Shown: positions 26,444 to 35,963 of the stretch, one piece after another
How positions within the stretch are numbered: position 1 is the stretch's first letter
Layout of the letters: every line of letters starts with the position of its first letter
Assembly (NCBI GenBank): GCA_017744715.1
Contig: JAGIAT010000005.1
Location: forward strand, 1-64,000
DNA: 64,000 nt
Reading direction: 5' to 3'
Source: Niabella sp.
Lineage (GTDB): Bacteria; Bacteroidota; Bacteroidia; Chitinophagales; Chitinophagaceae
The notes under the pieces: model-generated
What the model saw: the letters and a program-made list of their open reading frames with translations, nothing else
The model's database searches: none
Told to the model about the DNA's origin: nothing
Made by a program: the position numbers and the translations under genes

Positions 26444-26461
26444 TGCCGCAGATGCGCAGAT
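26444..26461 (+). repeat. 18-bp repeat TGCCGCAGATGCGCAGAT, first copy
   Basis: It is identical to 26581-26598 and stands alone, 120 bases to the left of the palindromic pair. Confidence 0.7.
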
Positions 26462-26580
26462 CAGTAAGTGGTAATTTGTGGATGATACAAACCCATTAAA
26501 TAAAAAAAACAGCGGATCGGCGGCCGCAAAATCGATTGACGGCGCCCGTTATGCCAACCCTTGATTTATTTTACTGCGTT

Positions 26581-26658
26581 TGCCGCAGATGCGCAGATTA
26601 AAGAGCGCGGTCTGTGCGTGATCCTGATCGTTGACTACAAATCTGTGCATCTGCGGCA
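26581..26658. repeat. Imperfect palindrome built from an 18-bp repeat
   Basis: TGCCGCAGATGCGCAGAT at 26581-26598 faces its inverted copy ATCTGTGCATCTGCGGCA at 26641-26658 (one mismatch), with 42 bases between. The sequence could fold as an 18-bp hairpin. It lies in a gene-free stretch between the yebC and amino-acid permease genes. Confidence 0.75.
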
Positions 26659-26701
26659 ATAAAAATGATTATGTTTAGTGCTATACTGGTCCCGGATCCA
26701 G

Positions 26702-26731
26702 AAAAAAGAAGCCGCAATAAGATGCGGCTTC
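26702..26731 (-). terminator. Intrinsic terminator of the amino-acid permease gene
   Basis: The stem GAAGCCGCA (26708-26716) / TGCGGCTTC (26723-26731) has an A6 run at 26702-26707, which is a U run on the minus-strand transcript. It is 23 bases past the permease stop codon. Confidence 0.88.
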
Positions 26732-26753
26732 CAAGAAATATATTTCAGTTGAA

Positions 26754-28499
26754 TCAGGCTTTCTTCCTACGCACAAAATACAACCCGGCAAAGAAGATCA
26801 GGTGGAGCGCACCTAATACATTGGCGATCTCTACCAGGTAATCGTTTTGAATGGTATCACTGATGTCCGCGGCTTTCTTTTCCAGTTCCCCGAGGTTGGG
26901 CAGGGCCTGGGCTTTGGCGGTGGCCAGTTTTTCGGTAGCGATGGACAGTTGCTGCTGCAGATCGTAATGGTGCCACCAGGCCGAAATAAATAACAGCACA
27001 CAAAGCACCATGGCTGAAACAATGGCAATATTCATACCCTCACGTTTGAAGGTTCCATTGCCCAGTTTGCTTTTGGCCGCCCCATAAGTAAGGTAAATAT
27101 CAAAACCGATGATCATCCACACAAATAACCGGATCCAGGTATCGGGGGGAAGAGCGATCATCATATATAAACAGGTGATGATGCCAAGGATGGGTACCAG
27201 CGGCACCAGCGGTGTACGGAAAACCCTGGGTGCATCAGGCATCTGCTTCCGCATTACGATAATACCGATACATACCAGGATAAACGCAAACAGGGTTCCG
27301 ATACTGGTCATTTCACCTACGATACGCGCCGGAATAAAGGCGGCAAACAGGCTCACCAGCAGCATAAACACCAGGTTATTTTTAGCGGGAGTGCGGTATT
27401 TGGGATGTACGGTGCTGAATACTTTTGGTACCAGCCCGTCGCGGCTCATACTATAAAATACCCGGCTCTGGCCCATCAGCATCACCAGGATCACCGACAT
27501 ATAACCGGCGAGGATCGCTACAATGATCGCGCGGTTCAGCCAGGGATAATCGGCATGAAACACCCCGTTGGCATCCTGCTTACCCATGTGTTCAATAGCA
27601 ACCGCCACCGGGGCAATACCATCCTGTCCCTGGAAGGATTTATAAGAGGTAACCCCCGTCATTACATGCGCAAACAAGATATATAATAAGGTACAGATCA
27701 GCAGGGATACCAAAATCCCTTTAGGCATATCTTTCCCCGGGTTTTTGGCCTCCTGGGCCGCGGTACTCACTGCATCAAACCCGATATAGGCAAAAAACAC
27801 GATACCGGCTGCACGCATGATACCCGAAAATCCAAAAACACCGTTCCCTTCATTGGCCGGAATATAAGGATCGTAATTTGCATAGTTGATATAGCCCCAG
27901 CCCAACACAATAAATATCAGTACCACGGATACTTTTAATGCTACAATGATCCCGTTTACAGTAGCACTTTCTTTGGTACCTCTTATTAATAACAAACTCA
28001 TTAAAATAACAACGAATACAGCAGGAAGATTGATCATGCCCCCGTCCCAGGGCCCGGCCATCAGGGCTTCGGGAAGATGTATATTAAAGCCCTCGAGGAA
28101 CTTATGCAGGTAGCGGCTCCAGCTGATGGACACCGTAGCAGCGCCCACTGCATATTCCAGCACCAGGTCCCAGCCAATGATCCAGGCAATAAACTCACCC
28201 ATCGTAGCATAACTATAGGTATAAGCACTGCCGGCAACCGGTATCATACTGGCAAATTCGGCATAGCAAAGTCCTGCAAACGCACATCCCAATGCTGCAA
28301 TAACAAAGGAAAGGGTAATGGCCGGACCTGCATTATTGGCCGCAGCACCCCCGGTAATGGAAAAAAGACCCGCGCCAATAATGGCACCAATCCCCAGGGC
28401 AACAAGTCCCCAGGCTCCAAGGGTTTTTTTCAGACTTTTATCATGATCTTCGGTTTCGGCTAACAATACGTTTAATGGCTTTTTTACAAATAATCCCAT
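26754..28499 (-). CDS. APC-family amino-acid permease (cationic amino-acid transporter type)
   Basis: This is an inner-membrane amino-acid transporter of the APC superfamily. It has more than 12 hydrophobic segments and the helix-1 signature GLVALGIGAIIGAGLFSITG. FFAYIGFDAVSTAAQEAKNP is the characteristic CAT-type motif of helix 6 and loop 7. At 581 aa it is longer than 12-helix members because of a C-terminal extension. That extension carries a helical segment (about 535-555, LGELEKKAADISDTI) and a final membrane helix. The substrate is not certain. Confidence 0.92.
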   Translation of the reverse strand: MGLFVKKPLNVLLAETEDHDKSLKKTLGAWGLVALGIGAIIGAGLFSITGGAAANNAGPAITLSFVIAALGCAFAGLCYAEFASMIPVAGSAYTYSYATMGEFIAWIIGWDLVLEYAVGAATVSISWSRYLHKFLEGFNIHLPEALMAGPWDGGMINLPAVFVVILMSLLLIRGTKESATVNGIIVALKVSVVLIFIVLGWGYINYANYDPYIPANEGNGVFGFSGIMRAAGIVFFAYIGFDAVSTAAQEAKNPGKDMPKGILVSLLICTLLYILFAHVMTGVTSYKSFQGQDGIAPVAVAIEHMGKQDANGVFHADYPWLNRAIIVAILAGYMSVILVMLMGQSRVFYSMSRDGLVPKVFSTVHPKYRTPAKNNLVFMLLVSLFAAFIPARIVGEMTSIGTLFAFILVCIGIIVMRKQMPDAPRVFRTPLVPLVPILGIITCLYMMIALPPDTWIRLFVWMIIGFDIYLTYGAAKSKLGNGTFKREGMNIAIVSAMVLCVLLFISAWWHHYDLQQQLSIATEKLATAKAQALPNLGELEKKAADISDTIQNDYLVEIANVLGALHLIFFAGLYFVRRKKA

Positions 28500-28648
28500 A
28501 AGATTGCTTCTTTAATGAGTAGTCTGTTTTTTTAAATAAATGTTATTTTGTAGTGAAAAGTAAGCAATAATACGCTTCCCGCAGAAAACTTAATCCATTT
28601 TTTTAAAAAATTATTAAAACGGGAACTGCCTTTTTCAGGCTAAACCTT

Positions 28649-28656
28649 TAGTTTTG
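28649..28656 (+). promoter_or_regulatory. -7 element of the symporter gene
   Basis: TAGTTTTG matches TAnnTTTG and ends 18 bases before the ATG at 28675. It supports that ATG over the TTG at 28654, which lies within the element. Confidence 0.5.
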
Positions 28657-28674
28657 GCAAATAACTACTCGACT

Positions 28675-30147
28675 ATGAACAAAAGAAAAGCCGGGTTTCT
28701 TTCTATTATACTTTTTACGATTGCTGCTGCTTTTCACCTCATACATGAAGAATGGACCCCGATGCCGGGCGCGTTGCTTTTTGGCCTGCGGTGGATGGTG
28801 ATCGGCAGCCTGATCCTTTTCGCCGGTTATAAACGGTCGCTCACCACCTGGATCTTTGTGGCCATGGCCATCGGGATCGAGATCGGGGTCGATTTTCCGG
28901 CTTTCTCTCAAAACCTGAAATTCTTAAGCACCATCTTCCTGCGACTGATCAAGACCATCGTGGCGCCCTTGTTATTCTCCACACTGGTGGTGGGTATTGC
29001 CAGTCACAGCAACCTGAAACAGGTAGGACGGATGGGGTGGAAGTCTATACTTTATTTTGAGATAGTAACCACTTTTGCCTTGATAATAGGGTTGGTATTT
29101 ATAAATATCACCAAGGCTGGAACGGGTATTAATGTGCCCGAAGCTTTGCTGAAAGACCTGCCGCGTTCCCAGGAGAAGGTATTGCAGCAAAAAGTGATCA
29201 CTATTATGGATAGTGCCGGGGTATCGGTGCCGCCGCATTTGATTGACAAACTGCCCGATCCTTCTGAAAAAACATGGCAGGATCATATCATCGATATTTT
29301 CCCGGAAAACATTATAAAATCGATATATGAGGGAAATGTATTACCCATCGTAGTATTCAGTCTCATCTTCGGGATCTCGCTTGCGATGCTTTCGGAACAA
29401 CGGAAAAAGCCGCTGATCGATTTTACGGAAAGTCTTTCCGAAACCATGTTCAAATTCACCAACCTGATCATGCACTTTGCACCCTTCGGCGTAGGTGCAG
29501 CCATTTCGGTTACGGTGGGGCACCTGGGCATTGATATTTTAAAAAACCTGGGGATGTTACTGGTAACCCTGTACCTGGCACTATTTGCATTTATACTGGT
29601 AATACTGGTACCCATTGCCCTGTTTGTGGCGCGCATTCCCCTGCGGCGGTTTATACAGGCCATTAAAGAGCCGGTTTCCATTGCGTTTGCCACTACCAGT
29701 TCGGATTCTGCTTTGCCTAAAGCATTGGCTAACATGGAAAAGTTTGGCGTACCTCGGAAAATAGTTTCGTTTGTGATTCCCACCGGTTACACATTTAACC
29801 TGGACGGTACCACCCTTTATTTATCCCTGGCGTCTGTGTTTGTAGCGCAGGCAGCGGGCATCCATTTATCGTTTGGCGAACAGTTAATGATCGGTTTGTC
29901 GCTCATGCTCAGCAGCAAGGGAGTGGCAGCGGTGCCGCGGGCTTCCCTGGTGATCCTGATTGCTACGGCCCATACATTTAATTTGCCGCTGTGGCCCATT
30001 ATGGCTATTTATGGCATTGATGAGCTAATGGATATGGCCCGGACATCGGTGAATGTGATCGGAAATACCCTGGCAAGTTGTGTGATTGCGCGATGGGAAG
30101 GCGAATTTGATGAACAAAAAGCCCTGAATTTTGTAGAGGATAATTAA
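28675..30147 (+). CDS. Dicarboxylate/amino-acid:cation symporter (DAACS family)
   Basis: This is an inner-membrane symporter for dicarboxylates or acidic amino acids. Signatures are the serine-rich hairpin AFATTSSDSALPKALANM, the TGYTFNLDGTTLYLSLASVF block, and DELMDMARTSVNVIGNTLAS with the substrate- and cation-binding Asp, Arg and Asn residues. The N-terminal roughly 70 residues add two extra hydrophobic segments. A roughly 60-residue periplasmic insert (about 165-225) lies between helices, as in many Bacteroidota members. The ATG at 28675 is chosen because the promoter overlaps the earlier TTG. The DedA gene follows after 9 bases. Confidence 0.93.
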   Translation: MNKRKAGFLSIILFTIAAAFHLIHEEWTPMPGALLFGLRWMVIGSLILFAGYKRSLTTWIFVAMAIGIEIGVDFPAFSQNLKFLSTIFLRLIKTIVAPLLFSTLVVGIASHSNLKQVGRMGWKSILYFEIVTTFALIIGLVFINITKAGTGINVPEALLKDLPRSQEKVLQQKVITIMDSAGVSVPPHLIDKLPDPSEKTWQDHIIDIFPENIIKSIYEGNVLPIVVFSLIFGISLAMLSEQRKKPLIDFTESLSETMFKFTNLIMHFAPFGVGAAISVTVGHLGIDILKNLGMLLVTLYLALFAFILVILVPIALFVARIPLRRFIQAIKEPVSIAFATTSSDSALPKALANMEKFGVPRKIVSFVIPTGYTFNLDGTTLYLSLASVFVAQAAGIHLSFGEQLMIGLSLMLSSKGVAAVPRASLVILIATAHTFNLPLWPIMAIYGIDELMDMARTSVNVIGNTLASCVIARWEGEFDEQKALNFVEDN

Positions 30148-30156
30148 AACCAAATA

Positions 30157-30936
30157 ATGATCGAACTTTTAAACAGCTTTAGCTGGACGGATTTGTTGCA
30201 ACCGCAGTGGTATATTGAGAACGGTGGCTTATGGCTTTTACTTTTTGTAGTGTTTGCGGAAACCGGTCTGTTTGCCGGGTTCTTTCTTCCGGGAGATACG
30301 CTTTTGTTTATTGCAGGTATTTATGCCCATAAGATCGGGGAGGGCGTAACGGCCGAACCGGGGCTCACCTACCAGTTTTTAAAGCTGTTTAATCTGGGAC
30401 ATATCCAAAATGAATGGGTGGATCTGATCGTACTGTGGGCATTGATTTCTTTTTGCGGGATCATCGGTAATATGGTAGGGTACTGGACGGGGCGTAAAGT
30501 AGGGCCGGCAATGTATCACTGGAAGGAGAATTTCTTTTTTAAACGCCGTTACCTGGAGCAGGCGCATGATTTTTACGAAAAGCACGGGGGCGGCGCCATC
30601 ATTGTAGCCCGTTTCCTGCCGTTTATCCGGACTTTTGCACCCATCATTGCCGGTATCGTGGGAATGAACCGGGCAAAATTTACCTTTTATAATATTGTGG
30701 GTTGTGTTGCCTGGGTATTCTCGATGTTATTTGCTGGACATTTTCTGCAGAAATGGCTGATGAGTGCGTTCCAGTTTGACCTGAAACAGCACCTCGAATA
30801 CATTGTACTGGGCATCGTGGTAGTGACTACGGCGCCGGTGATCATGAAGCTGATGAGCGGAAAGAAAAAGGCAAAGGAAAAAGAAGCCGCCGCCGCAGCA
30901 GCAAAAAAAACCTGGACACAGCGGCCGAAAATGTAG
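30157..30936 (+). CDS. DedA-family membrane protein
   Basis: DedA/SNARE-associated (VTT domain) proteins are inner-membrane transporters implicated in lipid-carrier recycling and envelope homeostasis. The motifs FAGFFLPGDTLLFIAGI and ARFLPFIRTFAPIIAGIVG, which bears the essential Arg, are clear. Four to five hydrophobic segments are present. The Lys/Ala-rich tail (GKKKAKEKEAAAAAAKK) is cytosolic and low complexity. It lies 9 bases after the symporter gene and is likely co-transcribed with it. Confidence 0.93.
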   Translation: MIELLNSFSWTDLLQPQWYIENGGLWLLLFVVFAETGLFAGFFLPGDTLLFIAGIYAHKIGEGVTAEPGLTYQFLKLFNLGHIQNEWVDLIVLWALISFCGIIGNMVGYWTGRKVGPAMYHWKENFFFKRRYLEQAHDFYEKHGGGAIIVARFLPFIRTFAPIIAGIVGMNRAKFTFYNIVGCVAWVFSMLFAGHFLQKWLMSAFQFDLKQHLEYIVLGIVVVTTAPVIMKLMSGKKKAKEKEAAAAAAKKTWTQRPKM

Positions 30937-30969
30937 AATAGTCGCATCTTATTGCATATAAATATAGAA

Positions 30970-30999
30970 ACAGCCTGCGTCAGCGGGCTGTATTCTTTT
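30970..30999 (+). terminator. Intrinsic terminator after the DedA gene
   Basis: The stem ACAGCCTGC (30970-30978) / GCGGGCTGT (30983-30991), with one G-T pair and a GTCA loop, is followed by ATTCTTTTG. Confidence 0.75.
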
Positions 31000-31160
31000 G
31001 CGCAATGTTGTTTGTTCCCGTTTGTCGGAGTCACGAATACTTCATAAAGTTCCCCCGGTCTCCCGCTCTGGTTCGTGTCCTCACGAATCAGAAAGAGAAT
31101 GACAAACGGTTTTATTGCTTACCTGAATAATTTATCTTGCACTACCGCAAATATGATTGA

Positions 31161-33575
31161 ATGAAATATATTGTTACGGCCCTTATGATGCTGGCCACAT
31201 CTGCCACACTGTTTGCTCAAAAAAGTATTTATCATAAAGACTGGATCGATTTTAATAAAAACGGAAAAAAAGATATTTATGAAGACCCTGCGGCGCCCCT
31301 TGAGGCAAGGGTAAAGGACCTGCTGGCGCAGATGACCATCGATGAAAAAACCTGTCAGACAGCCACGCTGTACGGTTTTGGCAGGGTGTTGAAAGATGAA
31401 CAGCCCACACCTGGCTGGAAGAACGAAGTATGGAAGGATGGCATTGCCAATATCGATGAAATGCTGAACGGACTGGCGCGGAATAAAAAAGCCCAGACAA
31501 AATATTCCTATCCCTTTAGCGACCATGCAACAGCGATCAATAATGTGCAGCGGTGGTTTATTGAAGAAACCCGGCTGGGCATTCCGGTAGATTTTACCAA
31601 TGAAGGCATACATGGGTTAAACCATGATCATGCTACTGCGTTTCCGGCACCCATTGGTATCGGGTCTTCCTGGAACCGGGGCCTGGTGCGGCAAATGGGC
31701 CAGATCGTAGGGCGGGAGGCAAAGGCCCTGGGATATACCAATGTATATGCCCCCATCCTGGATGTGGCCCGCGATCAGCGCTGGGGCAGGGTGGTGGAAA
31801 CCTATGGGGAGGAACCGTTTTTAATTGGACAGCTGGGCACCGAAATGGCGGCGGGGATCCAGGAAAACGGTGTAGCATCTACGTTAAAACATTTTGCGGT
31901 ATACAGCATTCCCAAGGGCGGCCGCGATGGCAATGCCCGCACGGACCCCCATGTGGCTCCCCGGGAAATGCACCAGCTGTTCCTGTATCCCTTTAAAAAA
32001 GTGATCGCCAATGCACACCCGATGGGGATCATGAGCAGCTACAACGATTGGGATGGCGAGCCCGTAACCGCCAGTCATTATTTTTTAACAACCTTGCTGC
32101 GTCAGCAATTCGGATTTAACGGCTACGTAGTATCGGATAGCAGGGCCGTGGAATTTGTATCGGAAAAACATCATGTGGCCGCGGATTATAAAGAAGCGGT
32201 GAAGCTGGTAATGGAAGCGGGGCTGAACGTTCGCACGGAATTTGATCCGCCCGAAACCTTTATACGGCCATTGCGCGAACTGGTAAAAGAAGGAAGCCTG
32301 TCGATGGAAACCCTTGATCAGCGGGTGGCGGAAGTGCTGCGGGTAAAATTCAGACTGGGATTGTTTGATCAGCCCTATGTAAAGGATCCGAAGAACGCAG
32401 ACCGTATCGTTGCCACAAAGGAATCAGAAGCGGTGGCGTTACAGCTGAACCGGGAATCGCTGGTATTGCTCAAAAATGCCCCGCCACAGGGACAAACACA
32501 ACCCTTGCTGCCGCTTTCCGCCAGTCGGTATAAAAAGATCCTGGTAACCGGACCGCTGGCCGACGAAAAAAGTCACGCCATCAGCCGTTATGGTCCTTCA
32601 AATAAAGAAGTGATTTCCGTACTGGAGGGCATCCGGAACTATGTGGGCAACGGGGCTACCATCGCATATGAAAAAGGATGTGAGGTGGCCGATGCTACCT
32701 GGCCGGAGAGCGAGATCATCGAAACCCCGCTTACAGAAGTGGAAACGGCAGCGATCGATAAAGCGGTGGAAGCGGCCAAACAAAATGATGTGGTGATTGC
32801 CGTGGTAGGCGAAGATGATAAGCGCGTTGGAGAGAGTCTTTCGCGTACGGGATTGAATTTACCCGGACGGCAATTGAAACTGCTGCAGGCTTTGAAGCAA
32901 ACCGGCAAACCTGTTGTAATGGTTCTGATCAATGGTCAGCCGCTTACGATCAACTGGGAAAACCGTTACCTGGATGCGATCCTCGAGGCCTGGTTTCCGG
33001 GGCCGCAGGGTGGAACCGCGGTGGCAGAGGCGCTTTTCGGTATCTATAATCCGGGGGGAAAATTGACGATCACATTCCCCAAAACTACCGGGCAAATAGA
33101 ACTGAACTTTCCGTTTAAACCGGCATCCCATGCGGGGCAGCCGGGCGATGGTCCCAACGGTTATGGCAGAACGGCGGTTGTAGGCCCGCTGTATCCTTTT
33201 GGTTATGGATTGAGCTATACCCGCTTCGAATATTCCAATTTGCAGGTATCACCGGAGAAAGGCAAAACGCAATCGGATATCCGGGTAGCAGTGGATATAA
33301 AAAATACCGGAGCGGTCAAAGGTGATGAAGTAGTGCAATTATATATAAAGGACCGGGTAAGCAGTGTTACCACCTATGAATCGGTGCTGCGGGGATTTGA
33401 ACGCGTATCCCTGAATCCCGGAGAAGTAAAAACGGTACACTTTAAACTGACCCCGGAGGATCTGTCTATCCTGGATAAGGATATGCATTTTGTAGTAGAA
33501 CCCGGCGTATTCGATATCATGCTCGGCAGTTCTTCGGAGGATATCCGCCTTAAGAAGCGTATCGAACTGGAATAG
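31161..33575 (+). CDS. Glycoside hydrolase family 3 beta-glycosidase
   Basis: This is a secreted exo-acting beta-glucosidase or beta-xylosidase. The signal peptide covers about residues 1-19 (ending TLFAQ). The GH3 N-terminal barrel carries FTNEGIHGLNHDHATAFP, DVARDQRWGRVVETYGEEP and STLKHFAVYS. The catalytic nucleophile is Asp326 in VVSDSRAVEF. The C-terminal sandwich has GEDDKRVGESLSRTGLNLPG, and an Fn3-like domain closes the protein (about 690-804, NTGAVKGDEVVQLYIKD). At 804 aa it has the standard GH3 three-domain length. No Sus genes are adjacent, so it is probably a stand-alone enzyme. Confidence 0.93.
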   Translation: MKYIVTALMMLATSATLFAQKSIYHKDWIDFNKNGKKDIYEDPAAPLEARVKDLLAQMTIDEKTCQTATLYGFGRVLKDEQPTPGWKNEVWKDGIANIDEMLNGLARNKKAQTKYSYPFSDHATAINNVQRWFIEETRLGIPVDFTNEGIHGLNHDHATAFPAPIGIGSSWNRGLVRQMGQIVGREAKALGYTNVYAPILDVARDQRWGRVVETYGEEPFLIGQLGTEMAAGIQENGVASTLKHFAVYSIPKGGRDGNARTDPHVAPREMHQLFLYPFKKVIANAHPMGIMSSYNDWDGEPVTASHYFLTTLLRQQFGFNGYVVSDSRAVEFVSEKHHVAADYKEAVKLVMEAGLNVRTEFDPPETFIRPLRELVKEGSLSMETLDQRVAEVLRVKFRLGLFDQPYVKDPKNADRIVATKESEAVALQLNRESLVLLKNAPPQGQTQPLLPLSASRYKKILVTGPLADEKSHAISRYGPSNKEVISVLEGIRNYVGNGATIAYEKGCEVADATWPESEIIETPLTEVETAAIDKAVEAAKQNDVVIAVVGEDDKRVGESLSRTGLNLPGRQLKLLQALKQTGKPVVMVLINGQPLTINWENRYLDAILEAWFPGPQGGTAVAEALFGIYNPGGKLTITFPKTTGQIELNFPFKPASHAGQPGDGPNGYGRTAVVGPLYPFGYGLSYTRFEYSNLQVSPEKGKTQSDIRVAVDIKNTGAVKGDEVVQLYIKDRVSSVTTYESVLRGFERVSLNPGEVKTVHFKLTPEDLSILDKDMHFVVEPGVFDIMLGSSSEDIRLKKRIELE

Positions 33576-33589
33576 CGCAGGGATAGTTT

Positions 33590-33845
33590 AAGGTTTGAGG
33601 TTTAACGTTCAATGTTTCACGTTGGATCCGTTTTATACCCGATGTGCGATCTCATTTTCAAATTTCTTCCCGGTTCAACGTCAAATCCGCTTGGCTCGTG
33701 ATGATCGACTGAAAACCGATGGCTGAGCGCCTGTTTCAGGTTTCACGTTTAAAGTTCCAGGTTAGATCCGTGTCATACTCGATGTATGACTCCATTCCCA
33801 TATTCTCACATTTCCACATTTCCACATCTTCAAATTTTCAAATTC
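33590..33845. repeat. Mosaic intergenic repeat region
   Basis: There is no gene. The stretch is made of short near-repeats such as GTTTAACGTTCAATGTTTCA, TTCACGTTTAAAGTTCCAGG and the run TTCTCACATTTCCACATTTC. From 33764 to 33845 it closely matches 61629-61707. Both copies end at the stop codon of a minus-strand gene. Confidence 0.7.
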
Positions 33846-34904
33846 CTAAGCCCGGCTGGTATACCGCCGCCACTTCTCAATAACAGCTTCCATATCCTGC
33901 GGCAGGGCGCTGTCAAAAAGGATCTCCTCGTTGGTTTCCGGATGCACAAAGCCCAGCGTTTTTGCATGCAGGGCCTGCCTTGGGCAAAGCTCAAAACAAT
34001 TGTCCACAAATTGTTTGTACTTGGCATATACAGTGCCTTTTACGATCTTATCGCCGCCGTAAAAATCATCGTTAAACAGCGGATGACCGATGTATTTCAT
34101 ATGTACGCGGATCTGGTGCGTACGGCCGGTTTCCAGGATGCATTGCACCAGGGTTACATAGCCAAAGCGTTCCAGTACTTTATAGTGCGTAATGGCCTCC
34201 TTTCCATGATCGCCTTCGGGATAGGCTTCAAAAAGTTTGCGGAAACGAAGGTTGCGGCCTACATGTGCAATAATGGTACCCTCATCGGCTTCCACATCAC
34301 CCCAAACAAGGGCAATGTATTTCCGGCTTACGGTATGATCAAAAAACTGTTTGGCAAGCGAGCGCATGGCTTTCTCGGTTTTGGCCAGCACTAAAAGACC
34401 GCTGGTATTTTTATCGATCCGGTGCACCATACCAAACCGCGGAAGGGTTTCTTCAGTAATGGCTGCATTTTGCTGTTGCAGATGGTATGCCACGGCATTG
34501 ATCAGGGTTCCGTTAGGATTGCCGGACCCGGGATGCACCACCATTCCGGGGTTCTTGTTAATAATTAAAACGGATGCATCTTCGTAGGCGATATTCAGGG
34601 GGATGTGCTCCGGAACGATCTCGTTTTCATCCGGGGCCATATCGGTGTACACCACAATCTCCTGGGCACCTCTCAATTTATAATTGGGCTTTACCTCCTT
34701 ACCGTCTACCAGTACCATATGGTTACGGATGGCCTGCTGGATCTTGTTCCGCGTTGCACCTTCGATCCGGTTCATTAAATATTTATCGATCCGGAAAGGC
34801 TCTTGTCCCTTATCGGTCCGGTATACAAACTTCTGGTAAAGCTCGTCATTGCCATCTGCACTTGCCGGAAAATCATCCAGCGCTTCTGTTTCGTTTAGTT
34901 TCAT
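33846..34904 (-). CDS. RluA-family pseudouridine synthase
   Basis: This enzyme converts specific uridines of rRNA or tRNA to pseudouridine; the RluD type is most similar. An S4-like RNA-binding domain occupies about residues 35-95 (FRIDKYLMNRIEGATRNKIQ). The catalytic domain carries VHRIDKNTSGLLVLAKT with the catalytic Asp164. YIALVWGDV and TGRTHQIRVHMKYIGHPLFN follow as usual. At 352 aa it is complete. A TACATTTG -7 box (34960-34967) lies 56 bases upstream, divergent from lipB. Confidence 0.93.
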   Translation of the reverse strand: MKLNETEALDDFPASADGNDELYQKFVYRTDKGQEPFRIDKYLMNRIEGATRNKIQQAIRNHMVLVDGKEVKPNYKLRGAQEIVVYTDMAPDENEIVPEHIPLNIAYEDASVLIINKNPGMVVHPGSGNPNGTLINAVAYHLQQQNAAITEETLPRFGMVHRIDKNTSGLLVLAKTEKAMRSLAKQFFDHTVSRKYIALVWGDVEADEGTIIAHVGRNLRFRKLFEAYPEGDHGKEAITHYKVLERFGYVTLVQCILETGRTHQIRVHMKYIGHPLFNDDFYGGDKIVKGTVYAKYKQFVDNCFELCPRQALHAKTLGFVHPETNEEILFDSALPQDMEAVIEKWRRYTSRA

Positions 34905-34959
34905 TGATAAACAGCGTTTTAATATCGGCGAAAATGTTCTTTATAGCTTCCGAATCCTG

Positions 34960-34967
34960 CAAATGTA
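34960..34967 (-). promoter_or_regulatory. -7 element of the pseudouridine synthase gene
   Basis: On the minus strand TACATTTG fits TAnnTTTG exactly. No clear -33 box is seen. Confidence 0.45.
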
Positions 34968-35004
34968 AGACATCCGTTTTTCTTGGTACCTTTACAGATC
35001 AATT

Positions 35005-35733
35005 ATGAGTCAACAGGAAGTTTGTTTTAAAGATATCGGTGCCATGCGGTATAAAGATGCATGGGATTACCAGGAGCAATTGTTACAGGAAAATGTGGCT
35101 GTTAAAACCGCATTTCGTGAGGCTCAGGACAGGGGTGAAACGTTAAATATGGAACCTCAAACCTCAAACCATCTGCTGTTTGTAGAGCATCCGCATGTAT
35201 ATACCCTGGGCAAAAGCGGGCATATGGAAAATGTGCTGTTGAGCGAAGAGCACCTGGCAAAAAGAGGAATTGATTTTTTCCGCATCAACCGGGGGGGCGA
35301 CATTACCTATCACGGTCCCGGACAGATCGTGGGCTATCCGATTTTTGACCTGGAGCGTTTTTACACCGATATCGGCCGCTACCTGCGGAATATTGAGGAA
35401 GTGGTGATCCGTACGCTTGCCGACTATGGCCTGAAGGGCGAGCGGTCGCCGGGAGAAACCGGCGTGTGGCTGGATCCTTCCATAAAAGGCCGCGAACGCA
35501 AAATCTGCGCCATCGGGGTGCGCACCAGCCGTTGGATCACCATGCATGGCTTTGCCCTGAACGTAAATACCGATCTGGATTATTTTAACTTCATCATTCC
35601 CTGCGGTATCCAGAACAAGCAGGTTACCTCCCTGCAAAAGGAACTGGGCCGCGCACTGGATATGGAGGAGGTTAAAACGCGGTTGAAAAAACATTTTGAG
35701 GAGGTATTTGAGATCCGCCTCCGGCATGGGTAA
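35005..35733 (+). CDS. lipB: Lipoyl(octanoyl) transferase LipB
   Basis: LipB moves octanoyl from acyl carrier protein to lipoyl domains, the first step of lipoate assembly. The motifs RINRGGDITYHGPGQIVGYP and KICAIGVR (with the active-site Lys just before ICAIG) are present. FALNVNTDLDYFNFIIPCGI contains the nucleophilic Cys. At 242 aa the length is usual. The region just before the motif (about 50-65, EPQTSNHLLFVEHPHVYTLG) is normal for the family. A near-consensus -7 box (TACCTTTA, 34987-34994) lies only 10 bases before the ATG. Confidence 0.95.
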   Translation: MSQQEVCFKDIGAMRYKDAWDYQEQLLQENVAVKTAFREAQDRGETLNMEPQTSNHLLFVEHPHVYTLGKSGHMENVLLSEEHLAKRGIDFFRINRGGDITYHGPGQIVGYPIFDLERFYTDIGRYLRNIEEVVIRTLADYGLKGERSPGETGVWLDPSIKGRERKICAIGVRTSRWITMHGFALNVNTDLDYFNFIIPCGIQNKQVTSLQKELGRALDMEEVKTRLKKHFEEVFEIRLRHG

Positions 35734-35963
35734 GGAGCCAACTGCAGGCGGATATAAAATGCCGGGTAATTCATCCGGGAAGTGGGGCAAAATCTTCCGT
35801 AAGACTATTTATCGTGGCCCCGATGGCCGGTCTTTAGGCGCTTATCCGAACGGCGGAAAATGGTTTCCGGTAAGGAATCTGAAGATCCGCCATCAGCTCC
35901 ATGCATGCTCCGCCAGATAGTTCGTCGATACGGCCCCGGAACGGTTTTAGACAATGAGGCAGA

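Noticed and set aside
35696..35920. Plus-strand 74-codon frame overlapping the end of lipB
   Set aside because: It begins inside lipB and its sequence does not resemble a real protein. No promoter or conserved motif is visible.
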